Shown: piece after piece, positions 6,786 through 13,341 of the stretch
Layout of the letters: every line of letters begins with the position of its first letter
How positions within the stretch are numbered: position 1 is the stretch's first letter
NCBI GenBank assembly: GCA_964579675.1
Contig: CAZOIA010000098.1
Location: forward strand, 1 to 21,353
Direction: 5' to 3'
DNA from: CAZOIA01 sp964579675
GTDB lineage: Bacteria > Planctomycetota > Phycisphaerae > UBA1845 > PWPN01
Length of the DNA: 21,353 nt
Translations under genes and position numbers: made by a program
The notes under the pieces: model-generated
Database searches by the model: none
What the model saw: the letters and a program-made list of their open reading frames with translations, nothing else
Told to the model about the DNA's origin: nothing

Positions 6786-8269
6786 GCTATCGCATGGTTT
6801 TGTCGGTGGTTCTCGCGATGCTGTGCAGCACGAGCGCGGGGGCGTCCCGAATGCCCGACACGTCGAAGATGAATATCCTCTTTGTCGATATCGAGGACGG
6901 CGCCGCGAAGGTGTGGGGCTGCTACGGCAACAGGATATGCAAGACCCCGAACATCGACCGGCTGGCGGCCAGCGGGGTGCGGTTCGACGGGGCGTACTGC
7001 CAGGGCGTGTGCTGCAATCCGTCGCGGGTGTCGTTTCTGACCGGCCTGCGCCCATCGACGAGTCGGGTTTTCCAGAACAGCCAGCCGATCATGGAATACC
7101 TGCCGCCGGGAACGCCGACCCTGCCCGAGCTCATCAAGAAGAAGGGCTTCTATGCCGCCAATGTGGCGAAACTGTTCCACGGGAGGCACAAGACGCCGCA
7201 ACTGGGCGTTTTCGACCGTCTCGAACTGAGTGCCAAACCAGCGGGCTGGAAGGGTCCCGACCCTATCGTGAAGTTCCCGCCCGTGCCGAAAGAGCTGCGT
7301 TTCCGTCCCGCTCCCAAGTTTGACTGGAAGGATCCCGAGTTCCGGAAGTGGCACCGGGAGCATTCGAACCGCTGGGGCGTCTCGGGATTGACGGACGAAC
7401 AGGAGCATGACGGGAGAGTGGCAAGGACCGCGGCGGCGCTATTGAAAGAATTTGCCCGGACCGGGAAGCGGTTCTTTCTTTCGATGGGCTCGGCCCGGCC
7501 GCACACACCTTTGATCTGCCCGAAGAAGTACGTCGAGATGTACGATCCGCAGCGGATTCCCTGGCCGCCGGCGCCCCCGGGGAAGGACAGGAACGTCCCG
7601 CCGTTGGCCACGAACTTCGGACGCAGTCACGACATCTACCCGACCCCGGAGCAGGCCCGAGAGGTGATCGCCGCCTACTATGCCTGCGTGACCTTTCTCG
7701 ATGCCCAGCTCGGTCTGGTGCTGGACACGCTGGAGGAGACCGGACTCGCGGACAACACGATCGTCGTATTCTTCGCCGACCACGGCTTTCACCTGGGCGA
7801 GCATGGCGTGTGGTCGAAGTATACCCTGCTTGAGCCGACCACCCGGGTCCCGCTGATTGTGCGCGTGCCCGGCGCACCGGGAAACGGGAGCACGTGCCGT
7901 GAGCTGGTCGAGCTGGTGGATCTGGTGCCGACGCTCGGCGAGCTGGCCGGCCTCGACCTGCCCGACAACCTGGAAGGAACGAGCCTGGTGCCGTTGCTCA
8001 TCGATCCGAGCCGGCCGTGGAAAAAGGCGGCGTTCACTGAGTGGGGCGATACGGGCGAACGGCGTTCGATGCGGACCGGGAGATACCGGTACAACGAACA
8101 ACTCTACGGCGGCGAACTCATTGTCGAGCTCTACGACCACGAGGCGGATCCGTGGGAAACGGTGAACCTGGCGGACGATCCCGCGCATGCCGGGGCCCGC
8201 AAGGAGTTGGCCGAGCTGCTCCACGCCGGCTGGAAAGCTGCCTTGCCGCCCCGCAGTCCGGGCGAGTAG
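6782..8269 (+). CDS. Secreted sulfatase, iduronate-2-sulfatase-like
   Basis: This is a 495-residue type I (formylglycine-dependent) sulfatase. A signal peptide covers roughly residues 1-21 (hydrophobic core VLSVVLAMLC, cleavage near SAGA-S), so it acts outside the cytoplasm on sulfated glycans. The formylglycine motif is C78-N-P-S-R82, followed by VSFLTG. The first metal site is D36-I-E-D39 rather than the usual adjacent Asp pair. The second is D333-H-G, followed by FHLGEHGVWSKYTLLE, which matches iduronate-2-sulfatase relatives. The C-terminal part has the usual YDHEADPWETVNLADDP segment. Activation needs conversion of C78 to formylglycine by an aerobic (FGE) or an anaerobic radical SAM (anSME) enzyme. 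AAAAGGAACG precedes the ATG. The gene seems monocistronic and is followed by a dispersed repeat. The natural substrate is not predictable. Confidence 0.93.
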   Translation: MSYRMVLSVVLAMLCSTSAGASRMPDTSKMNILFVDIEDGAAKVWGCYGNRICKTPNIDRLAASGVRFDGAYCQGVCCNPSRVSFLTGLRPSTSRVFQNSQPIMEYLPPGTPTLPELIKKKGFYAANVAKLFHGRHKTPQLGVFDRLELSAKPAGWKGPDPIVKFPPVPKELRFRPAPKFDWKDPEFRKWHREHSNRWGVSGLTDEQEHDGRVARTAAALLKEFARTGKRFFLSMGSARPHTPLICPKKYVEMYDPQRIPWPPAPPGKDRNVPPLATNFGRSHDIYPTPEQAREVIAAYYACVTFLDAQLGLVLDTLEETGLADNTIVVFFADHGFHLGEHGVWSKYTLLEPTTRVPLIVRVPGAPGNGSTCRELVELVDLVPTLGELAGLDLPDNLEGTSLVPLLIDPSRPWKKAAFTEWGDTGERRSMRTGRYRYNEQLYGGELIVELYDHEADPWETVNLADDPAHAGARKELAELLHAGWKAALPPRSPGE

Positions 8270-8324
8270 CGCGTCGAGACGCCGAGTGACCGTTCGCACG
8301 GGTGGCCTGTCCGCCATGCAAGAG

Positions 8325-8382
8325 CAGGTGTTTTTCGGGCGGGAAACCGCTACGCCCGAACGTGAAGTGCTATAAGGGCACC
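8325..8382. repeat. Dispersed ~58-bp repeat, copy 1
   Basis: This stretch matches 17458-17516 almost throughout, with a core gggcgggaaaccgctac then ccc, aacgtgaagtgctata. Inside it CGGGCG and CGCCCG can pair across an 11-nt loop. The acyl-CoA dehydrogenase stop codon (8370-8372, minus strand) lies within it. The element sits between convergent genes (sulfatase and acd), a usual place for intergenic repeats or bidirectional terminators. Confidence 0.7.
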
Positions 8383-10115
8383 GGGCCGGCGAGGGTCTCG
8401 TAATCGTCGAGCACGGTCCTGTCCCCGCTGCAGACGAGTTCGATGTCGCGTCGGATCGCAGGCAGGTTCACCTCGATGAATCGCCGGGCTACGAGGCGCT
8501 TACGCTCGTTGCCGACGGCCTGGGCGAGCAGCAGGTGCCCGATCAGCACCGCGGTGGCGGCATCGACGAGCCGGCGGCCGGAGAGATCCATGTACTCGAC
8601 CGGCAGTTGCTTGACGAAGGCGATGCCCTTGATCACCAGCTCCTTGCCCTCATCGAGCTTGCCCTTGAGTTCGTTGAGCAGCTTGTCCGGGTACTCGTGT
8701 TGCTCGAGCTCGGCGATGCGCTTCTCGAACGCCCCGGCGCAAACGCCGCGGACGGCGGCCACGATCTGAAGCTGGCTCGTGCCCTCGTAAATGGTCGTGA
8801 TCCGGGCGTCGCGGAGGTGGCGCTCCGCCGGATAATCGGCCATATAGCCCGACCCGCCGAGGACCTGGATCGCGTCGTTGGCGACGCGGACGCACATCTC
8901 CGAGGCGTAGTACTTGCTTATCGGCGTGAGCATGCCGTTGAGGCGTTTGAGCATCCGGGCCTCGCCCTTGCGCCGGCGGACCTCCTCCGTGTCGGTCGGC
9001 TTGTTGAACTCGAGCACGCGGGTATTGTTGTTTTCGAGGTCGCAGACCCGGCTCGTCTCGTAGACGAGGGCCCGGGCGGCCTCGATGGCGACCTTCATGT
9101 CGGCGATCATCTCGGCGACGGCGGGGAGCTGCTCGATCGGCACGCCGAACTGCCGGCGGGTGTGCGCGAACTGGCGGGCGACCCGGAAGGCGGCCTCGGC
9201 AATCCCGATCGACTGGGCGGCAATACCCACCCGGGCCCCGTTCATCAGACTCATCACGTACGTGATCAGCCCGCGCTGCCGTTCCCCGATGAGCTTAGCC
9301 GGCGCGTCGTTATAGACGAGTTCGCACGTGGGTGAGCCGTGGATGCCGAGCTTGTCCTCCAGATGCCGGACCTTGATCCGCGGGCCCCGCTCGGCGAGGA
9401 ACAGACTCAAGCCGCGACCGTCCTTGATCTCCGGCTCACTCCGGGCCAGCGTCAGCAGGATCTCGCCGCAGCCGTTCGTGATGAACCGCTTCACCCCGGT
9501 GAGCCGCCACTGCCCGTCATCATCCTGCCAGGCACGGAGGCTCACCGACTGCAGGTCGCTGCCGGCATCCGGCTCGGTAAGCACCATGGCGCCGGTCACT
9601 TCGCCCCGGGCGAAGCGGGGCAGGTACTCGGCACGGACATCGCCGTCGGCAAAAGCGTAGATCGTCTCGGCGATGCCCTGCAGGCCGAACAGGTTCATCA
9701 GCGACGCATCGGCCCGGGCAACGATCTCGATCGCCATCGTGTAAATGAGGTTGGGACAGTCCAGCCCGCCGTATTCTCGAGGGAGCGTGAATCCCATGAG
9801 ATCGGCCCGGGCGAGCACTTTCAGGTTCTTGCCCACGTCGTCGCCGAGGGTCACGGTGCCGTCCTCGTTGAGGGTGTTACCCTGCCGGTCCACGCGTTCT
9901 GCCCGCGGGGCGACGCAATTGGCGGCGATGTCCCCCACGATGGTCAGGATTCGGCGGTAGTTGTCGATCGCGTCGTCGGCGTCGATCGGGGCGTATTCCC
10001 TGCCCGGACCTTTGTCTCGCGTGAAGCTGTCCTCCTGAACGGCCGCGACCCCGGCCAGGTCGAGGTGGTGGAACAGGAATTGGAGGTCGTCGTTGTCTTC
10101 AAAGAAGTTTGGCAT
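8370..10115 (-). CDS. Acyl-CoA dehydrogenase (long C-terminal type)
   Basis: This is a 581-residue flavoprotein that introduces the alpha-beta double bond into an acyl-CoA and passes electrons to the electron-transfer flavoprotein encoded upstream in the same operon. The N-terminal helical domain is followed by the FAD/substrate core (VLTEPDAGSDLQSV, then GVKRFITNG). The signature LGGSGYMADYPAERHLRDAR precedes the catalytic base E444 in the motif YEGTSQLQI. About 130 further residues form the C-terminal helical extension found in the longer FadE-like subgroup, so it exceeds the usual ~380 residues. Its ATG lies 11 nt after the etfA stop with AGGA at a proper distance, showing cotranscription. 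The stop is inside a dispersed repeat. The acyl chain specificity is not predictable. Confidence 0.93.
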   Translation of the reverse strand: MPNFFEDNDDLQFLFHHLDLAGVAAVQEDSFTRDKGPGREYAPIDADDAIDNYRRILTIVGDIAANCVAPRAERVDRQGNTLNEDGTVTLGDDVGKNLKVLARADLMGFTLPREYGGLDCPNLIYTMAIEIVARADASLMNLFGLQGIAETIYAFADGDVRAEYLPRFARGEVTGAMVLTEPDAGSDLQSVSLRAWQDDDGQWRLTGVKRFITNGCGEILLTLARSEPEIKDGRGLSLFLAERGPRIKVRHLEDKLGIHGSPTCELVYNDAPAKLIGERQRGLITYVMSLMNGARVGIAAQSIGIAEAAFRVARQFAHTRRQFGVPIEQLPAVAEMIADMKVAIEAARALVYETSRVCDLENNNTRVLEFNKPTDTEEVRRRKGEARMLKRLNGMLTPISKYYASEMCVRVANDAIQVLGGSGYMADYPAERHLRDARITTIYEGTSQLQIVAAVRGVCAGAFEKRIAELEQHEYPDKLLNELKGKLDEGKELVIKGIAFVKQLPVEYMDLSGRRLVDAATAVLIGHLLLAQAVGNERKRLVARRFIEVNLPAIRRDIELVCSGDRTVLDDYETLAGPVPL

Positions 10116-10126
10116 GATTGCCTGTC

Positions 10127-11155
10127 CTACGCTCGCCCCTTGATCGCCTTGATCATCATGGGGATGACCTTGTTCAGGTCGCCGACGATCCCGTAGTGCG
10201 CGACGGAGAAGATCGGCGCCTCAGCATCGCGGTTGATGGCGATGATCTTGGCGGATTCCTGCATGCCCGCCCGATGCTGCACGGCGCCGCTGATACCGCA
10301 GGCGATGTACAGGGCGGGGCGGACGGTTGTCCCGGTCTGGCCGATCTGGTATTCCTTGCCGATCAGGCCGCCGTCAACCGCCGCCCGGGAGGCGCCGACC
10401 GCTCCGCCCATCGCGCCGGCAAGGTCGTGGATCAGTTGGAAGTTCTCCCTGCTGCCGACGCCGCTGCCGCCCGCGACGATGACCCGGGCCCCCTTGAGAT
10501 TGACCATCCGCGGTTCGCGGTGACGTTCGATCAAGTTGACCGCCAGGTCGAAATCGTTGAACTCGACCTTCTCCTCGATGATCTCGCCGGTGCGGTTCGG
10601 GTCGCCGTCACTCATTCGCATGACGCCTTCGCGGACGCTGGCCATCTGCGGCCAGCGCTCGTGATTGACGATCGTGGCGATGATGTTTCCGCCGAAGGCC
10701 GGGCGGATCTGAAGCAGCAGGTTTTTGTGCGTTTTCTTCGTCTTGGGATCGACATAATCTCCGATCTCGAGATCGGTGCAGTCGGCGGTGAGCCCGGCCC
10801 GCATCTCCGAGGCGATCCGCGGGGCCAGGTCTCGCCCGAGCGGGGTGGCCCCGTAGATGACAATCTGAGGAGAGTGTCTGGTGATCAACCGGCACATCAG
10901 GCGGGCATAAGGCTGGGTGCGATAGTGCTCCAGCCGCTGGTCGTGAACGCAATAGACCCGATCCGCTCCGTGGGCGATAAGCCGCTGGGCCAGCTCGCGG
11001 ACCTCCCCGCCGGCCAGCACCGCCGCCATCTTCACGCCCAGCGAGTCGGCCAACTCGCGGGCCTTGCCGCAAAGCTCCAGCGAGACCTCGTTGAGATGCT
11101 GGTCTTCCTGCTCCGCGAAGACCCAGACTTCGCCTTTGCGATTCGGTGTGATCAT
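10127..11155 (-). CDS. etfA: Electron transfer flavoprotein subunit alpha
   Basis: This is a 342-residue EtfA that forms a heterodimer with EtfB and carries electrons from the acyl-CoA dehydrogenase. The C-terminal FAD domain is well conserved: AGGSGVGSREN at 228-238, then GQTGTTVRPALYIACGISGA at 272-291, followed by VQHRAGM. The N-terminal alpha/beta domain (1-195) is family-typical. No Shine-Dalgarno is visible before the ATG: the preceding bases are the heptanucleotide repeat (GATAGCTGAAAGCT) at the 3' end of the four-helix-bundle gene. Translation may depend on coupling to that gene, whose stop is 11 nt upstream. The insertion presumably replaced the original leader. Confidence 0.93.
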   Translation of the reverse strand: MITPNRKGEVWVFAEQEDQHLNEVSLELCGKARELADSLGVKMAAVLAGGEVRELAQRLIAHGADRVYCVHDQRLEHYRTQPYARLMCRLITRHSPQIVIYGATPLGRDLAPRIASEMRAGLTADCTDLEIGDYVDPKTKKTHKNLLLQIRPAFGGNIIATIVNHERWPQMASVREGVMRMSDGDPNRTGEIIEEKVEFNDFDLAVNLIERHREPRMVNLKGARVIVAGGSGVGSRENFQLIHDLAGAMGGAVGASRAAVDGGLIGKEYQIGQTGTTVRPALYIACGISGAVQHRAGMQESAKIIAINRDAEAPIFSVAHYGIVGDLNKVIPMMIKAIKGRA

Positions 11156-11161
11156 CAGAAC

Positions 11162-11189
11162 AGCTTTCAGCTATCAGCTCTCAGCTTTC
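11162..11189. repeat. Heptanucleotide array, left side of the four-helix-bundle gene
   Basis: Four tandem 7-mers on the plus strand: AGCTTTC, AGCTATC, AGCTCTC, AGCTTTC. Their reverse complements (GAAAGCT, GATAGCT, GAGAGCT) match units at 11562-11596, so the two arrays form an imperfect inverted repeat around the gene. The last residues of the four-helix-bundle protein (KLRADS) and its stop codon are encoded by this array. Confidence 0.8.
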
Positions 11190-11526
11190 GAATCAGGGAG
11201 GCAAGCATCCGTTTAACCTCGGTTACCGCTCCCACCAGACGCTCATAGTCTGCAGCACTTAGGAGTTCCAAGTCGTGGGCGAGCAGAGAATGATACTCCA
11301 ACTCGCTCGCAGAGCCCATCGCAATCTGCAGGAATCGAGCGAACTCGATGTCTCCACTCCTACAACAACCCTCCGCGACGTTCGCTGGAATCGAAAGTGC
11401 CGCACGTCGCATCTGGCTTGTCAGTACGTATAATTCTTCTCTCGGAAAGCTTTGCGTGCTTCTGTAAACCGCCAGCGTCAGATCGTGGGCCTTCTGCCAG
11501 ACCAGTAGTTGCCTGAAGTCCTGCAT
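11167..11526 (-). CDS. Four-helix-bundle protein (S23/23S rRNA-intervening-sequence family)
   Basis: This is a 119-residue protein with the clear signature of the S23/IVP four-helix-bundle family (PF05635): DFRQLLVWQKAHDLTLAVY near the N-terminus, then FPREELYVLTSQMRRAALSIPANVAEG, then a FARFLQIAMGSASELEYHSLLA helix. The family was first seen in insertions within 23S rRNA genes and is related to the accessory protein Avd of diversity-generating retroelements; its function is unknown. Here the gene separates etfB from etfA. Its C-terminal residues and stop come from a heptanucleotide repeat, with an inverted partner array beyond its start. No strong Shine-Dalgarno precedes the ATG. The arrangement suggests a mobile or recently inserted cassette. 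Confidence 0.92.
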   Translation of the reverse strand: MQDFRQLLVWQKAHDLTLAVYRSTQSFPREELYVLTSQMRRAALSIPANVAEGCCRSGDIEFARFLQIAMGSASELEYHSLLAHDLELLSAADYERLVGAVTEVKRMLASLIRKLRADS

Positions 11527-11561
11527 GAGCCGCTGTGTTCCGCACCTGCTGCTGACACCTC

Positions 11562-11596
11562 AAAGCTGATAGCTGACGACCGAGAGCTAATAGCTA
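11562..11596. repeat. Heptanucleotide array, right side of the four-helix-bundle gene
   Basis: Five 7-mers on the plus strand: AAAGCTG, ATAGCTG, ACGACCG, AGAGCTA, ATAGCTA. They are inverted relative to the array at 11162-11189. The etfB stop codon (11594-11596) falls at the outer end, so this array starts exactly where etfB stops. Confidence 0.75.
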
Positions 11597-12517
11597 CCCC
11601 AGCGTATGATCCACGATCAGATCGTGGACCATCTTCCGAACGCCCTGCTCGGTGGGTGGAATTTCGGTGTGCCCCTCTTTCTTGAGGACAATTGACTGGA
11701 TACGATGTACCCTCGTCGGGGAGCCGGACAGGCCGCACCTGTTCAGGTCCGCCTCCACGTCGTCGAGGTCCCACTGCTCAATGAGCAGGTTCTTCATCTT
11801 CAACGATTCGATCCGCCGGGCGGCTTCCACATCCTTCTGATCATCCTGATCATCGCCGGCTTGAAGCGTAGCGGCTGCCACCTCATTGTGGATCTCGCAC
11901 TCGGCGCGGGCACGTTTGTATTGCATGACCCGCCTGGCCGCGAACGGTCTAGGCTCGTTCGCGATGTCAGGGACGGTCAGCAGCAGGGGCAGCCTTGCCT
12001 CCAGCACCTCCCAGCCATTGCCAACGTCTCGGCGGATACGGGCTGTCTGACCAGTAAGCTCGACGAACCGCTCGAAGTAGGTCACCTGGGCGATCCCGAG
12101 TTTCTCGGCCAGTTGTGGGCCGACCTGGGCGGTATCGCCGTCGATCGCCTGCCGGCCGCAGAACACCAGGTCGTACCGTCCGATGGTCTTGATGGCCCGG
12201 CTGAGAATGTAGCTCGTGGCGAGCGTGTCACTGGCGGCGGCCCGGCGATCGGTGATGAGAATGACGCGGTCTGCGCCCCGGTACAGGCACTCGCGCAGCA
12301 CCTCGGAAGCGCCGGGCGGCCCCATGGTCAGCGCGGTAACGGTCCCGCCGTGCTCCTCGCGAACCTCAAGCGCTGCTTCAAGTGCGTGGAGGTCCTCAGG
12401 GTTGAAAACAGCCGGCAGGGCCGCCCGGTTCACGGTCCCGTCGGGCTTCATCGCCTCCCCGGTGATGTTCGCGGTGTCCGGAACCTGTTTTACGCAGACA
12501 ATTGCATCGTAACCCAA
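11594..12517 (-). CDS. etfB: Electron transfer flavoprotein subunit beta
   Basis: This is a 307-residue EtfB, about 45-50 residues longer than the usual 250-260, owing to an acidic insert (QAGDDQDDQKDVEAAR) and a C-terminal extension. The N-terminus IVCVKQVPDT and the nucleotide loop G121-R-Q-A-I-D-G-D-T-A-Q-V-G-P134 are diagnostic. That loop resembles electron-bifurcating Etf proteins, where this site holds a second FAD, more than the AMP-binding site of classical EtfB. The start is TTG at 12515-12517: an in-frame TAA lies directly before it, the next in-frame Met (M23) would remove the first beta strand, and GGAGAGG lies 4 nt upstream. It is the first gene of the etfB, four-helix-bundle, etfA, acd operon and has its own promoter. 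Confidence 0.92.
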   Translation of the reverse strand: MGYDAIVCVKQVPDTANITGEAMKPDGTVNRAALPAVFNPEDLHALEAALEVREEHGGTVTALTMGPPGASEVLRECLYRGADRVILITDRRAAASDTLATSYILSRAIKTIGRYDLVFCGRQAIDGDTAQVGPQLAEKLGIAQVTYFERFVELTGQTARIRRDVGNGWEVLEARLPLLLTVPDIANEPRPFAARRVMQYKRARAECEIHNEVAAATLQAGDDQDDQKDVEAARRIESLKMKNLLIEQWDLDDVEADLNRCGLSGSPTRVHRIQSIVLKKEGHTEIPPTEQGVRKMVHDLIVDHTLG

Positions 12518-12560
12518 TTATCCTCTCCATTTCTGCGATCGCCCCGTCCAGTCGGCCGGA

Positions 12561-12589
12561 ATGGTAGCGGGCAGAGGTTGTGAGGTCAA
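12561..12589 (-). promoter_or_regulatory. Sigma-70-type promoter for the etf operon
   Basis: On the minus strand TTGACC (12584-12589) and TACCAT (12561-12566) are separated by 17 bp. The -10 box would put the transcription start near 12554, about 37 nt before the etfB TTG. Confidence 0.5.
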
Positions 12590-12663
12590 CCATATCGGAC
12601 GCCGGGACGGCTGGTGAATCCTCTGGACCGCGGGTATCGAGGATGATGACTGTCCGTCGCAAC

Positions 12664-12692
12664 TTGACAGTGCCCTTGCGTTTGGGTTCAAT
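12664..12692 (+). promoter_or_regulatory. Candidate promoter for the repeat-protein/radical SAM operon
   Basis: A perfect TTGACA (12664-12669) is followed after 17 bp by TTCAAT (12687-12692), a 4 of 6 match to the -10 consensus. It lies about 60 nt before the first gene's strong Shine-Dalgarno (GAGGGA). The weak -10 lowers confidence. Confidence 0.4.
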
Positions 12693-12760
12693 AGCCGGTA
12701 TACAACACACCTGAGCACGGGTGCACATGCCGCGTCCCTCCCACCGAGAAAGAGGGAACG

Positions 12761-13120
12761 ATGAACCCAGAAGACAGCCAACGGCCACAGTCCTTGAGTC
12801 CCATCAGTCGCAGGGCCTTTTTCCAGAGGATGGGCGCACGAGCCCTGAAGCTTGGCGTGCTGGGAGCGGCCGCTGCCTCCGCCGGGCAAGACGGGCAGTG
12901 CAATATCGGCGTCGGCGATGCTGATGGCTGGTGCGGGTACTGCAACGGAGCGGGCAGCGACTACGACCACTGCGACGGCGACTATTGCGACTACGCCAAC
13001 TATGGCGACACGGGCGACGCGGGTGTCAACTGCGGCTACTGCGACGGACCGGGCAGCGACTACGACCACTGCGACGGCGACTACTGCGACTACGCCAACT
13101 ACGGGGACGCGGGCGTTTGA
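12761..13120 (+). CDS. Cys/Tyr/Asp-repeat exported protein, candidate radical SAM substrate
   Basis: This is a 119-residue protein that I do not match to a named family. Residues 16-21 (S-R-R-A-F-F) resemble a twin-arginine signal, followed by a short hydrophobic stretch to A41-G42. The mature part is almost only Gly, Asp, Tyr and Cys, with nine Cys (47, 58, 61, 71, 76, 91, 94, 104, 109) and ten Tyr. Two tandem units, 58-90 and 91-119, each read CGYC, then SDYDHCDGDY, then CDYANYGD. They are also near-identical as DNA (12932-13030 and 13031-13117), apart from mostly silent changes and a 12-bp deletion. Eight of the ten Tyr are in Tyr-X-Asp/Asn triplets; the other two are in YDH. The gene has a strong ribosome-binding site and precedes radical SAM/SPASM genes on the same strand, so I infer it is their modification substrate. 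A plain metal-binding protein is the alternative. Confidence 0.75.
   Translation: MNPEDSQRPQSLSPISRRAFFQRMGARALKLGVLGAAAASAGQDGQCNIGVGDADGWCGYCNGAGSDYDHCDGDYCDYANYGDTGDAGVNCGYCDGPGSDYDHCDGDYCDYANYGDAGV
12932..13117 (+). repeat. In-gene tandem duplication of the Cys/Tyr/Asp unit
   Basis: Two direct copies, 99 bp (12932-13030) and 87 bp (13031-13117), start at the CGYC motif. They differ by one 12-bp indel, two amino-acid changes near the start (N to D, A to P) and silent third-base changes, which suggests selection on the encoded peptide. Confidence 0.85.
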
Positions 13121-13160
13121 GGCTGGCCGCAGTGGATGCCGGGTTCGTCTCGATATCTCC

Positions 13161-13188
13161 CAACCATCACCCCAGGTTGTTGTCTGTT
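13161..13188 (+). terminator. Weak attenuator-like hairpin after the repeat-protein gene
   Basis: CAACC (13161-13165) and GGTTG (13175-13179) can pair, followed by a T-rich stretch (TTGTCTGTT). A partial terminator here would raise the substrate-to-enzyme transcript ratio, as is usual in peptide-modification operons. The 5-bp stem is weak. Confidence 0.22.
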
Positions 13189-13207
13189 CATACTGAGGGG
13201 AGTAGTG

Positions 13208-13282
13208 ATGGCGAAGGCGGGGCACGTTATCGCGCCGGGCCGCCCTCTCATGCCTGGCCCGCCGGGCGTCGGCCTTGATTGA
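13208..13282 (+). CDS. Possible 24-residue peptide between substrate and maturase genes
   Basis: An ATG at 13208 is preceded by GAGGGGAG at 5 nt, one of the best ribosome-binding sites in the window, and the frame closes with TGA at 13280. The peptide begins MAKAGHVIAPG and is Gly/Pro-rich with no Cys or Tyr. It could be a leader peptide, a second small component, or chance. It does not overlap the preferred maturase start at 13342. Confidence 0.35.
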   Translation: MAKAGHVIAPGRPLMPGPPGVGLD

Positions 13283-13341
13283 AAGCTGCGACATCCGACC
13301 GCCGACTAACCCACACGTCGCCGGCGGAGGAGCCTTCCGTC

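Noticed and set aside
10118..11248. Long plus-strand frames opposite etfA, acd and etfB
   Set aside because: They are antisense shadows of strongly conserved genes, typical in GC-rich DNA, and have no recognisable domains.
12396..12788. Minus-strand frame overlapping the etfB start and the divergent promoter region
   Set aside because: It overlaps the well-supported etfB in another frame and has no domain or ribosome-binding site.
13279..13341. Upstream TTG start for the first SPASM maturase
   Set aside because: The ATG at 13342 has GGAGGAG at a proper distance, and the paralogue's start aligns there. The extra 21 residues have no counterpart.
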